This document shows, one piece after another, positions 44,596 to 55,756 of a DNA stretch of 64,000 bases; position 1 is the stretch's first letter; every line of letters begins with the position of its first letter. Location: the NCBI GenBank assembly GCA_027625915.1, contig JANTQA010000033.1, positions 372,001 through 436,000 on the forward strand. Reading direction: 5' to 3'. A program made the translations under genes and the position numbers. The stretch comes from Anaeramoeba flamelloides (taxonomy: Eukaryota; Metamonada; Anaeramoebidae). The notes under the pieces were generated by a model. That model was not told the DNA's origin, ran no database searches, and saw nothing but the letters and a program-made list of their open reading frames with translations.

Positions 44596-47527
44596 TTAAT
44601 TTATTTTTCCAAAATCCTGTTCTAGCATTGCGTTGACTATATCTTTATAAATAAATTTATTTGCGTTAATTCCCCAAACAAAATCAAGATGAGAAAAAGT
44701 TGGTAAATATTTTGGTTCATTGTATAAAAGCTGAGGATGTAATTCATCAACCAAAGTATGAATATCCTCAGGTACCACCATAACATCATTTCCCCCATAA
44801 AAAATCATCCACTTAACGCCATCGAGTGGTATATTTGATAACTTGTACAATTTTGGTGTTGGTTGTCCATATACTTGAAGATTTTTTTCATTTCCGTAAT
44901 CAAATGATGAAAATTGTCCTGAAGATTTTACTTGCCTATTAAAAATAATTGAGATCACAAAAAGGTTTTAAGATTTAAATGAGAAAGAAAAGAAAAAAAT
45001 AAATTTTTTTGAATAATGGATGGGTATTAAAAATCGAAAAAATTAATAATATTGGATTTTTTTTCTATTTTGTAAAATTTAAAAATAATTCTTTAAATTT
45101 CATACATAAACTACACTTTATTTTTTTTTTTTTATTTTTGAATATTCTAAATAATAAAATATTAAAAAAAAAAATATATATAAATAAGAATTATAAACAC
45201 TTATTCTTAAAATAATAAGAATACTAATTGTATTAATAGCTGGATCCCAAGTATAGTAATAAGAAATTAATCATTGGTGATTCAAATTAATTGTGTAAAA
45301 GAATGTATTTGAATTATGGTTTTGGACTAAATAATAAGATAATATCATTGTTTGAAAAGTCTTGATAATGGCCGTTTTGCATTTATTATTTTTTTAAAGT
45401 GTTTGTTCCTTATGCAATTTCATTTTTACAAAAAGATATACGAAATATGTGTACTACTACTCAGATCCACTTCAAAATAAAATTAAAATTTTATCTCAAA
45501 AAGTTCAATCAGGAAGATTTAAATTGAATACCTAAAATGGACAGTTTCAGGTGACTGTACTTTGTAAAGCTCTTGTAGTTTTTTCAATTGGTAATTTATA
45601 AAATAGTTTGTTTCGTTTCTCAATTGAATAAATGAAAAATTTTATTTCAAATTCCATAATTTTCAGAAGTTAATCAAAGCAAGGGTGGATACAAATCCCA
45701 AATTTGTCAATTTATAAGGTATTATAATTTTGAATACACACATGCTATGGTATTTGTGACTTCTGTAACATGTGAGTTTTAAAAATCCACATACTAGTAT
45801 TTGAATAATAAATGGGAAAAAATTTCACTTCATTTTCATTTTAATTTTTTCAAAATAAAGATATTTCCAAATGAATAGATTGGAATTTATGTTCTCTATT
45901 TTATTTGTTTGGCCCTTTTTTGTTAAATAAATTAGGTACTTGGGATGAAACTAAAAATCCTTAATGAAAGGAATTTTAAATAATTTAAAAAATATGAAAG
46001 TGAAGCGAAAGTGAAGCGAAAATTTTGCTCATTTAAATTTCAAATAAAAGAAAGACATTTACAAATTCTCTTCAGCAGTGGGTATGCGGAGGCACTGTTA
46101 TCATGTGGGTTTCCTGTCCCACCTGTGAATCTTTTTTGTCACACTTTACAAAGGGGGGCTTTCAAACCAAAAACCAAATTTAAAAAAAAAAAAATAGATA
46201 TCAAAAGATCTCGTAAATAAAAGAAAAAAGTAAAATCGAAAATTCTTACAATCCATGATTTAAATCTTGAATAGGAACTGTTTCTGGGTGGGAAATGTAA
46301 ACTGGAATTCTTGACATATTAAAACTATCAAATTCCCAGCCTGCAAACATAAAAATTGCCAATTTACAAACGATCGGGGTTGTTTTACATACCTCTGAAA
46401 ACATTTTGATTAAGACTGGGTTATTGATGCCCACATTGTGCACACCAAAAAGAGAAAAAAGATCGTTCATGTATAATTTTTTTCTTGCCTCGTCAAGTAA
46501 AAGGATTGCAGGCGATTTTGTTTTGGAAACATGGACTGGTGGCGAAAGAGCAGCATACAAATTCACTTTATAGGCGTATTCGGGCTTTTCTGTTAACAAA
46601 ACATTCATTAGTGTGGATCCTCTTGAGTGTCCAACGTACCCTAATTTTTGGTACCCTGTGTTTTCTAAAATGTAGTCGATCACTGCGGGTAAATCGTAGA
46701 TCGAGCCAAAATCAAAATCGCATCTTTCCCAAAACTCTTCGGAATCGTTTTTGGGATCCAAGCTTGTGTGTTCTTGTGAATAAATCGTGCCTCTTGAGTT
46801 GCCCATGTAGACATCAAAGCCGGCATCGAATAATAAATAGATTAAATCTTGGTTTGGGAAATTCATAGCCCATGTCGCAGCGTTTTGTAACATCCCGTGC
46901 CAAAGAAGAATTGGCTTTCCGCCTGGGTTGGACATGTGATGAATACCTTTGATTTTTTTTTTTTTTTTTTTTTGTTTTTTGTTTTTTGTTTTTTGGTTTT
47001 TTTTGTTTTTGTGTTTTTTTTTTGGGAATATTTTTAAACAAGATATCAAAACACAAGAAGCAATAGGCATGTTTTTTGATTTTTAGTGATTTTTTGTTGG
47101 GTCGAAAAAGCAGATTTAATTACAGAAAATAATCGTTAAATTTGAACAAAATCAAATTTTCAACAAGATCTGAAAAAAAGTTTTTTGCAATAAAAGATTC
47201 TAAAAAATCAAGAAGAAAAAGATTTATAAATTTCTGAAAGAAAAGATATACATACCAATGGTAAACCCATCTTCAGTTTGTGTGTGAAGTAATTCACAAG
47301 GATAGTCTATAAAGGAATATTTTAAAATAGGGTTTGTTTGTTGTGTGTTATTTTGCAAATTTCGTTGTTTAGTTCGCAAAAGAAAAGTGACTAAAAGGGA
47401 AGAATGAAAGTTTACTTTTTGAAGTTATTAACCCACAAACGTCTCGATCAACATCAGGCAAAGGGTTACGAACAAAGGCATAAGTTATTAAACCAAGCAC
47501 AATAATAAAAAGAGAAACTAATTTCAT
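44596..47527 (-). CDS. Acid lipase (lysosomal/gastric lipase family)
   Basis: Secreted or lysosomal alpha/beta-hydrolase that splits cholesteryl esters and triglycerides. Exons (minus strand): 47527-47416, 47306-47256, 46946-46250 and 44935-44596, giving 399 aa, the family's normal length; every junction is GT-AG and phases are 1, 1, 2. Signal peptide: MKLVSLFIIVLGLITYA. The family motif SKNYPCELLHTQTEDGFTIG spans exons 1-3. The oxyanion HG is at about 71-72 (LLWHGML). Catalytic residues: Ser162 in GHSRG, Asp337 in YGGNDV and His369 in SHLDFVWG. The lysine-rich open frame upstream of exon 3 is intronic, and the ATG at 47527 was chosen because it gives a clean signal peptide. The last intron is 1,314 nt, the others 309 and 109. 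Substrate preference cannot be read from sequence. Confidence 0.92.
46068..46170. other. GC-richer island in lipase intron 3
   Basis: About 100 bp with G- and C-rich words (ATGCGGAGGCACTG, CTGTCCCACCTGTG, AAGGGGGGC) inside otherwise ~80% AT intron. Two plus-strand frames are open through it: one reads SSGYAEALLSCGFPVPP, another CPTCESFLSHFTKGGF. I recognise neither. It may be a remnant of inserted coding DNA. Confidence 0.3.
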
Positions 47528-48368
47528 TTTTTTGGAAAAAGCTATAAAAAAAAAATGCCCAAAATTAATCAAAAAAAAAAAGTGAAAAAACTTTATTGAC
47601 TTTTCACGAGAGTTTATAGGATTGAAAGGGTGAATTCTCAATCATACTATAAAATTTAATTTTTTTTTTTTTCTTTTACACCTATTTAATTTTTTTCTGA
47701 AAGTGCTTCTATCTTTAGAGTGACTGGTATTTATGGTTGGTTTTAAATTGATAATCCAAGAACTAAGATTCCAAATTTTTTTAATATTTTTTTAAGATTC
47801 AAGTAACAATATCTTTTGTTTTGTGAGTACATGGGAGATTTAAATTTAAAGTTACTTTCCCTTAATGACATTTTTAAAAAGACAGTTGTAATTTTTTTTA
47901 TTAGAAATAACTCATAAAAGATTCTCTTGAGTTAAAAATTGATAATTCCTCTTGCTAATTGATTCAACAAATGTCCTCATTTCTTTTCGTAAATTTTTCA
48001 ATTCTTCAATATTTTCTACAAAAATACTTTTTGTCAAGATATTTCTTGGTTTTAGTAAGATAATTATTTACAACACACTCAAAGCAAGTGCATCAATCTC
48101 ATTAACTGTTTCTATTAGGAAGAACTTTGATTATTTTTTTGAAGGGAATTGAACCTTTTTTTATTCTTTTTTCAATTAGTAGAAAATCTTGATCACAAAA
48201 TATTTAACATCAAATATATTACTTGAAGTCTTTTGAACTTATTCACTTTAAGAATTACTCAGAACTAATATTTTATAGCTTATTTTGGAAGAAAGATAAT
48301 GTGTCAAAGGAACAAAGCTGTCTTGAAAATAGACGAAAATAGAGAGATTATGAGGAGGACAGATTTTT

Positions 48369-48549
48369 TTAAGGGACTAATCTCTATTATTTTATTTTTT
48401 GCGAAATCGTCTAAATAAGGGCCCCTTATCTAAAAATATGTTTAATATTAAAAATAAACAGGGAATTTAAAATCAAAGTAATTGACAAATAATTTTCTCA
48501 ATGTTTATTAAATTTATGTCACAAAATTTAATAGAGATTGGCACCTTAA
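48369..48549. mobile_element. 181-bp TTAA-bounded miniature element
   Basis: The left end is TTAAGGGACTAATCTCTATT. The inverse of the right end is TTAAGGTGCCAATCTCTATT, followed by a similar A/T stretch. It is short, non-coding and TTAA-bounded, like the larger elements at 37832 and 39211 but with its own terminal sequence. Confidence 0.55.
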
Positions 48550-48889
48550 GGGATTAGCGTCAACATAGATTTCTCTATAATCCAAGTACGTTGTAATTGG
48601 GTGTAAATGATATTAGTGCACCATGGCCCAGATAGCTCTAAAAAATCTATTATAAATCTTATTGCACAATAAATTCTTACATTTTTTACTAATAATCACT
48701 ATTAAAAAAGTTTCATTTTGAAAAAAATTTTTTTTAATTCCTTTTCAAAATCTAAAAATAGAAAAGCCAAATAATGTTTTTTTGTATTTAATAATTTCGA
48801 TTTAGAACTTCAACAAGTAACTATTGTTAATTTTTTTGAATTTCAAAGATTGACTCAATAATCATCAACATAAAAAAACAAATATTGGT

Positions 48890-49088
48890 TACAGTTAGTT
48901 CCACTTTTAAGGAACAAACTTTCAACGAAATTTAAGGCACAAAAAACTCTCATATTAAGGCACAAAATTCGTAATTATTATTTTTACAATTTATTTTACT
49001 AGAATCTGAATTTTGTGCCTTAATTTGAGATTTTTTTTGTGCCTTAAATTTCGTTGAAGTTCATGCCTTAAAAACGGAACTGACTGTA
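48890..49088. mobile_element. 199-bp TA-flanked hairpin element, copy 2
   Basis: From TACAGTTAGTTCCACTTTTA to its near inverse ending AACGGAACTGACTGTA. Arms of about 85 nt pair almost perfectly (AACTTTCAACGAAATTTAAG with CTTAAATTTCGTTGAAGTTC) around a short AT loop. Transcribed, it would fold into a long hairpin. Confidence 0.85.
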
Positions 49089-49099
49089 CACATAAAGGC

Positions 49100-49737
49100 T
49101 ATTTCAAAAATTGTTACCCACCTGAAATAATAAATTGAAAAAATACCCCTTTGTATTCAAGAACAACAGAAAATTAGCTATAATTAATAATTAACTCTTA
49201 AACCATTCTAAACATATAAAAGCTTATTATTTTAAAAATAACAAATATAAAACCAAATACTAAAAAAAAAAACGAGTGATAATTTTTGAAATGAGCATTA
49301 TCTATTTTTTATTATTGAACTAGCAATGAAATAAAGTCAAAAAAAATGTTTTTTACAAATAATTAAATTCATTTTCAAAGACATTACTCTGTCTAACCTT
49401 TCTTAGTGATTATTCCACTTTTATAAATCCTATTTTTAATAACACACTATTTTCTTGGAAAAACAAGTATCAAAAAAATTCAAAAAAGGAATAACAAAAA
49501 AAAGAAATCAAAATATAAAGAAAAATAAAAACCAAAATTTAATGAAGATTTTAAAAAAAAGTATCAAAAAAAAAAAAAAAAAAAAAAGAAAGAAAAACAA
49601 AAATTTGAAATAGCAAAACAAAAATTTACAAAATTAGAATAAATGATTATCATCCAAAAAAATTGATAATATTTTTCTGATAAAAATGTGGATAAACCCA
49701 AAAAAACTACCATTAATATTATAATGTAAATCAAAAA
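49100..49737 (+). mobile_element. ~640-bp DNA transposon family, copy C
   Basis: It starts ATTTCAAAAATTGTTACCCA. The internal inverse GAGTGATAATTTTTGAAATG lies at about 49274-49293, so the first 200 bp could stand alone as a smaller inverted-repeat element. It ends near ATCAAAAATTTTTAAAATC. The site corresponding to the hairpin insertion in copy D is empty here (GACATTACTCTGTC at about 49379). Confidence 0.6.
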
Positions 49738-49754
49738 TTTTTAAAATCTAAACT

Positions 49755-50530
49755 CTTTTTCAAAAATTGTGACTCACCTGAAATAATAAATTGAAAAAAA
49801 AAAAAATATCAGATAGTATTCAAGAACAATTAATAATTAAATTAGATTTAAAATTCACTATAAAGTCCTTATAAATCTATAAAAGCCTGGTATATTAAAA
49901 ATTTTAAAAAATAAAACCAAAAACTAAAAAAAAAAGTGAGTCACAATTTTTGAAATGAGCATTACGGATTTTTTATTACTGGACTTTCACTGAAAAAAAG
50001 TTGAACAACAAGATTTTTTATGAATAATTAAATTCATTTTCAAAGACATTGCATACAATCAGTTTCACTTTTAAGGCACAAAATTTCAACGAAATTTAAG
50101 GCACAAAAAAATCTCAAATTAAGGCACAAAATTGGGATTTTTTTTTTTTACAATTTATTTTTACTAGAATTTGAATTTTGTGCCCTAATATGTGATTTTT
50201 TTTTGCACCTTAAATTCCGTTGAAAGTTTGTGCCTTAAAAGTGAAACTGGCTGTAGTCTCAATTTTCTTAGTGATTATTTGTCTTTTCGAAGATCTCTTT
50301 TTTTTTTCCACATGATCTTTTTTTTAAAAAAAAAAAAAAAGAAATCAAAAAAAAAGAAAAATTCGAACAAAAGAAAAACAAAAATTTGAAAACACAAAAC
50401 TAAAATTTGTAAAATTAGAAAAAATGAGACTGATCCAAAAATTTGAAAATATTTTTTGTAAAGAACACTGGAACAAACCCTCAAAACAACCCACAGTAAC
50501 ATTATAAAGTGAGTCAAAATTTTTGAAAAA
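49755..50530 (+). mobile_element. DNA transposon family, copy D, with nested hairpin
   Basis: It starts TTTTTCAAAAATTGTGACTC and ends GTGAGTCAAAATTTTTGAA, a clear terminal inverted repeat of about 18-20 bp. The internal inverse AGTGAGTCACAATTTTTGAA lies at about 49934-49953. It is interrupted by a 200-bp hairpin element at 50054-50255. It lies head-to-tail next to copy C. Confidence 0.7.
50054..50255. mobile_element. 202-bp TA-flanked hairpin element, copy 3, nested
   Basis: TACAATCAGTTTCACTTTTA at the left and AAGTGAAACTGGCTGTA at the right, with paired TTTAAGGCACAAAAAAATCT-type arms between. It is inserted at a TA inside copy D: the host repeat reads CATTGCA on the left and GTCTCAATTTTCTTAG on the right, and is uninterrupted in copy C and in 43406-44003. 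Confidence 0.8.
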
Positions 50531-50723
50531 TAGTTTAGTTTAAAGATATATATATATATATATATATAAATATATTCTCAAAAAAAGAGGACAAATTTAT
50601 TATAGAATATATTTATTAAATTTAATGACCACGGACCTAGCTAAATATACCAAATCATAAAAAACCATTTATTGATTCAAAATAATTCTTCAATTTATTT
50701 GTCTGCATGCTACTAAATGAATA

Positions 50724-51267
50724 ATAAATCCCATTCCAAAAATTTGGAAACATCAAAATCAGAAATAGGGAAAGAAAAACCCAATTTATTATACTTTCCC
50801 AAAAGTAATGTAAAAACATATTTAAATACCTGGAATTAATGCTTTTCTAAGTAATCATTTTCATCCAAATCAAAGAAAAAAAAAAAAAATAAAATAAAAT
50901 GAAAGAAATAATAAATAGACGTGTCCAAAATAATGAAACGAGCTGAACAAAAAATGTATTGGTAAATTTGTTGAAATTTCACCAATAATTGGTGGTAGAT
51001 CAAATGATAAGATACAACCGACCAATTGTATGTGATTTTCCTATTTAACAAAACCAACATTAATTTTCTATCAAACACCGAAAAAAAATTTCCAGATCTA
51101 ACGAAACAGATTATATAATTAGTAAAAAGGAAATGAAAACAAAACAAAAAAGACAAAAAATATAATAGTTTGTAAAATCAAGATTATTCCCAAATTTAAT
51201 GTAAACTTGAGTATTTTTATTCTTTTGACGATTTAAACGCCTCGAAAATTTTGGAATTTAGTTTATA
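50724..51267 (+). mobile_element. ~540-bp DNA transposon family, copy 2
   Basis: Same family as 40111-40647. The left end CATTCCAAAAATTTGG and the right end AAAATTTTGGAATTTAG are inverse. It shares CAAAATAATGAAACGAGC and TTTCCAGATCTAACGAAACA with copy 1. No ORF. Confidence 0.7.
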
Positions 51268-51660
51268 TTAAATTTTCTCTAATCTCAATTTTATCTAATA
51301 TTTTTAGGGCTAAAATTCACTATTTTTATTTTCTTATTGATCAATAAAACGGTTTTCCTAACCTCTTTAATCCCAACAATATTTTTAATAGAAACAAAAA
51401 ATGCAACTATAATTTATCATTTAAAAAATAATTTGTGTCCTTTGTAATATTTCCAGGTTTTTATTGAAATTAGCTTTACACTGTTTTCTCCAAATAAAAT
51501 GCTATTTTTTTTTTTCATTTTTCGGAAATATTTCAGCAAACACATTTTGAAATAAATACCATAGTCATTCATTCGATGTCAATTAATAGTTCACCTTATT
51601 GTGTATTATCATTTAACAAATAGTTCAACTAATAAATATTTTATATTAAATGTTAAAAAA
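51268..51660 (+). mobile_element. Truncated copy of the 578-bp element
   Basis: It matches the interior of 55757-56334 (AATCTCAATTTTATCTAATA, TTTTGAAATAAATACCATAG) but lacks both terminal repeats. Its left side is cut off where the 50724-51267 element ends, so it is an older broken copy. Confidence 0.55.
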
Positions 51661-51945
51661 ATAATAACCCAATTAAACGAGAATATCTGGCGCAATTATA
51701 ACGAAATCAACAAAATTGCTAGATTATAAGTCTCCATAGGCGATATTTTTAATATCTCAAAGAGAGAATTACAATCTACTTATTATGGAAAAACGATCAA
51801 AATCGCATGATTTGTAACTTGTAACCGTCTAGTTAATACTTGGAATTAAAATAAAATTAAAAAAAAAAAAAAAAAATACATACAAATGTATTTACAATTT
51901 TTCTCAATAAAATAAAAAAAAAAATTCCAAAAAATCCTACCCAAG

Positions 51946-52314
51946 AGTAAATATGGAGTGTTGTAAAAAAATAGTGTTTTTACAATTTTAGAGATAAATA
52001 AAGAGTTCTATGCAATTATACACAATTAGTTAATAGTAAAAGAAATCTCAATTTTTATTTTTGTATCAAATGGATTTTCAATATAAAATCGTTTGGTAAA
52101 TACCAATACATTGTTTGAAAAATTATTTTTTTTTAAAAAATTGAAATATTGATAATCCCCAAACGATTGTTTGATTAAAATTATTATTATTAGTCTATTA
52201 AGATAATCAGATATTATATTTACTATAACCAAATTGTTGATAATTGTATAGAACTCTTGATTTATCTCGAAAATTGTAAAAACTCTATTTTTTGCAACAT
52301 TCATATTTACTTTT
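51946..52314. repeat. Foldback element, ~75-bp arms
   Basis: The left arm AGTAAATATGGAGTGTTGTA...GTGTTTTTACAATTTTAGAG and the reverse complement of the right arm AGTAAATATGAATGTTGCAA...GAGTTTTTACAATTTTCGAG align over about 75 bp, through AAGAGTTCTAT(G/A)CAATTAT. It is about 370 bp long. The minus-strand frame 52026-52304 is a by-product of the arms. Confidence 0.65.
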
Positions 52315-52771
52315 GTGTACTAATTTTTCAATAATTTTGAACTTTTTTCTCTTATCAAAAATTTCCGAAAATCAACTTTAAAGTACCTAACTCAAACATC
52401 TTGAAAAATTTGATCTCGAAATTTTCAACTCAATTTTTTTATTAAATTGTTCATCATAAGGTTTAAAACCCCGGAACTCGAAAAGAAAAGATTATTTTTT
52501 ATTCGGAGTGGCAATTTGTTATTTTGGTTCTTAGGTGTTCTATCTTTAATTTAATATGAATTTTAATGTTTGTGAAAAAATGTAATTTAATTTTTTTTCC
52601 CAAATCAGAATATAAGAGATGTAAGAATAAATTGGAATTTGGGGTGAAAAAAATTGCAATTTTTGAGTTATCAATTGAAAATTGTTTTTCTCTTTTAATC
52701 AATTATATCTTTGAAATAATTTTTTTTTTAAAAGTTGCAAAAAAAAAAAAGTTAAATAAAAATTAGTACTC

Positions 52772-53223
52772 TTGAGAGAAAAATGTTGGACAGAGAAAAA
52801 TGGTTGGACACCATTTTTAATTGGGAACATTAGTAAAATTGAAAATCAAATTCTATTGATAACTAGGTGAATTTTATATAAATCCAGGTTTAAATGTGTT
52901 AAAAGTTCATTAATCTGTGGTTTGTGTAGAATACACATTTGAATGGTTGATAACCAAAGTAGATCATGCTATTTTAACAAAAATCCAAGTTTTAGTAAAG
53001 TTTACTATTAATTCTGAAAATGGTAATTTTTAAACTTGCTTTAGATTATAAGAGAAAAGGTTTTGAAAAAGTAGAATTAAATTAATCGTTATTCTAATAA
53101 GTAGATTCTTGTTATTTTCTTTAGTTATTTCACAAACGAAAGAAATTAAAAATCGGTTTTAGTAAAGTTCATAATTAAAATTGCTGTCCAACTATTTTTC
53201 TGTGTCCAACATTTTTCTCTCAA
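52772..53223. repeat. Foldback element, ~55-bp arms
   Basis: The left arm TTGAGAGAAAAATGTTGGAC continues AGAGAAAAATGGTTGGACA. The right arm is its inverse, ending GTCCAACATTTTTCTCTCAA. The 452-bp body is non-coding. Target duplication is not clear. Confidence 0.65.
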
Positions 53224-53540
53224 CAGTTGTTCTAAATCTAAAATGTTCATTTTTTTTTTTTTTATTAAATTATCAACTAATCAAAATTAGTCTTATTCTC
53301 TTCAATTCAGATTTATGATGAAAAAATAAATTTCCAAAAATTGAGTTTTTGAAACCACAATTAAAACACATATTAAATTCAAGATTGATCGTGATCGAAT
53401 CCTAAATCATTACCTTATTTTTTTTTAATAATTTTTTTTTTGATAAAAATGCAAAAATTTTTTTATTAAACAATTAATTGAATCTTTATCTGAAAAAAAA
53501 ACTTTTTAATCAATCTCGTTGAATAAAAGATATAAAAAAA

Positions 53541-53622
53541 TGCTAATGACAGGACTCGAACCTGCGCGGATACTTCCACTGGGACTTAAATCCAGCGCCT
53601 TAACCACTCGGCCACATTAGCA
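53541..53622 (-). tRNA. tRNA-Leu (anticodon UAA)
   Basis: On the minus strand the 82-nt sequence opens TGCTAAT and closes ATTAGCA, a perfect 7-bp acceptor stem. It has a D arm (TGGCCGAGTGGTTAAGGC), an anticodon loop TTTAAGT giving TAA, a long variable arm typical of class II tRNAs, and a T arm (GCAGGTTCGAGTCCTGT). A run of seven T follows immediately, a Pol III terminator. There is no intron. The anticodon-stem closing pair would be A-C, a small irregularity. It reads UUA, the dominant Leu codon in this AT-rich genome. Confidence 0.95.
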
Positions 53623-54353
53623 GATATTAAAATCGTCAAAAATATTTATAGAAATAAAATTCTGACTGAAACTGAGAAAAACTTTATTAATATAATTGGG
53701 ATTTATAAATTAGATTAAAAGAATACATTTATCGATACACAGACACTTCAAAACAACACTTTTTAGAGTAATTACATTCACCTATGTATCTTCACTTTCA
53801 ATTATAATCCAAACAAACTTAGAATATGAACAAAAAACCTTCAAAATCAAAACTTTCTAAAAAAAAACAATCCAAACAACATTCAAAATATACATGCCAA
53901 ATTGAAAATCTAAACTCACTAAAATTAGCCTCTCACTCCTATTCGATCTACCAAAGAAAAAGAAGAACTGAAAAATTTGCAAAAAAGAAAAACAAAATGT
54001 GAACGAAAATGAAAATGAAAAAGAAAAAGGAAAACTCGAAGAAAACAAATGAAAAAAAAAACAGTTAAGGGCACAATACCTGAATAATAAAAAAAAAAAT
54101 TATAATGTGTGAGGTGTGCCAGCATGTTAATTTGATATTTAGCTGATCGATCTTGAACTTTGTATTAATTTTAATAGTGGTTTCAAAAAGTCGATTTTTG
54201 GAAATTTATTTATTTTTTCTCCTAAATCTGAATTGAAGAGAATAAGACTAATATTGATCAGTTGATAATTTAATAAAAAAAAAAATGAACATTTTAGATT
54301 TTGAAATGAAGTTACGACTTAGTTTTATTTTTATTTATGGATTTTTGTTCTTT

Positions 54354-54588
54354 TACAGCCGTTTCAACTCTGGTGTGAATCGGCAACTTCTCATTCAACT
54401 TTTGGAAACTGTTGAAAACCATTTCAAATTATTTCAAATTATTTCAAATCATTTAAAATTATTTTAAGTAATTTTAAAATTATTTTTGTTGCTAATGTTT
54501 GAATTTGAAATAATTTGAAATGGTTTTCAACAGTTTCCAAAAGTTGAATGAGAAGTTTCCGATTCACACCAGAGTTGAAACGGCTGTA
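54354..54588. mobile_element. 235-bp near-perfect hairpin element
   Basis: TACAGCCGTTTCAACTCTGG at the left is exactly mirrored at the right, ending AGAGTTGAAACGGCTGTA. Arms of about 90 nt pair through CAACTTTTGGAAACTGTTGA and blocks of ATTTCAAATT repeats near the loop. TA at both ends with CAG/CTG termini fits a Tc1/mariner-style miniature element. It is the best-preserved hairpin in the window, so probably recent. Confidence 0.85.
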
Positions 54589-55439
54589 AGTGGTCAGTAA
54601 ACTAAAAAAATTCTTCTTGTAGTCTAATAGCAAATTCAAAAAAAATTTGAGGCTCCAGTCATTTACCATGGATTTGCTCCATACACAAAGAGTAGCTTGA
54701 AAATCAAAAAGGATATTGTGAAATTACCTTCTTTTGGTTGACAAAATTCAAATAAAAAATTAAAAAATTCAATTGGATCTCTTTGACAAAAAATTCAATC
54801 AAGAAAAATATATTACACAGGATTTCATTGTAAAATACAAATATAAAAAAGAATTCCAGAGGGTTCTCATGGCTAAAAATTAAAATAAAAAAAACAGTAT
54901 ATAGGATCTCTATTAGAAAAAAATCCAATCAATAAAATAAACTAAATTTCAAAAATTTGGACTCAGTCTAAACGGTTGAAAGAATATCAATACTCCACTT
55001 TATATTCAATTTGGAAATGATTTTGCGGAACAAGAATAGCAAAAATCTATACAGATACTTTCAAGACCTTTTCCAACTTTCAAACCAACAGTCTGCAAGA
55101 TTTCGTTCTATGTTATTCTTTGATATTTTTTCAAATTTCAAATACTTGATACAAACTTTTATAAGCCAAAAAAAGGGTAAAAAAAAAATAATTAAAAAAA
55201 GATAAACTTTTGAATTTAGTTAAAAATTTTAAAAGTTATCTAAAAGAAAAATAATTGTTAACTTTTTAATAATCTGAAACACTTTTTATAAAAATTGAAA
55301 AATGGAAAGTTGTTTAAATTACATGTTTTTAAAAGGTTGAATTGTAAAAACTTTTAAAGTAAAAGTTATTGAATTTTGATCTTGTAATTCAGTTCCAAAT
55401 TTAAAACAATTTCAAAATTAAAAAAGTATTGTGAAGTAA

Positions 55440-55735
55440 AAAAAGTGTCTAAAGTTTTTGTTCTATACTTTTCATGTGATTTTGCAAAATATTTCATTTT
55501 TTGTTCTTTTTTTTTTGTTTTAATTTCCTTTTTTCCAATTTAGTAATCTGTTTCTTTAGATCTGAAAAATTTTTTTGATGTTGAAATAATTGTTAATGTT
55601 AAGTTTGTTAAAAAATGAAAAATAACATAAATTGGCCATTTTATCTTATCATTTAATCGATTAACAATTTTTGGTGAAATTTCAACCAATTTACCAATTT
55701 ATTTTTTGTGCCGGTGGTTTCATTATTTTGTACAC
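55440..55735 (-). mobile_element. Inverted, truncated copy of the ~535-bp element
   Basis: Reverse complement of the right half of 40111-40647: GGTGAAATTTCAACCAATTT and GGTTTCATTATTTTGTACAC correspond to its TTGGTAAATTTGTT and CAAAATAATGAAAC blocks. The other half is missing beyond 55735, where a TA repeat and the next element begin. Confidence 0.55.
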
Positions 55736-55756
55736 ATCATATATATATATATAAGC

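Larger units (their letters stand above)
47528..53540. other. Transposon-packed intergenic region
   Basis: Upstream of the lipase gene; its promoter must lie in the first few hundred bases. No gene is seen. Elements, listed separately: 48369-48549, 48890-49088, 49100-49737, 49755-50530 (with a nested insertion at 50054-50255), 50724-51267, about 51268-51660, 51946-52314 and 52772-53223. A TA microsatellite lies at about 50547-50568. Confidence 0.6.

Noticed and set aside
46947-47070. Lys/Asn-rich N-terminal extension of the lipase frame starting at 47070
   Set aside because: It is intron 2: it replaces the conserved NYPCELLHTQTEDGFTIG segment, which exons 1-3 supply with correct splice sites.
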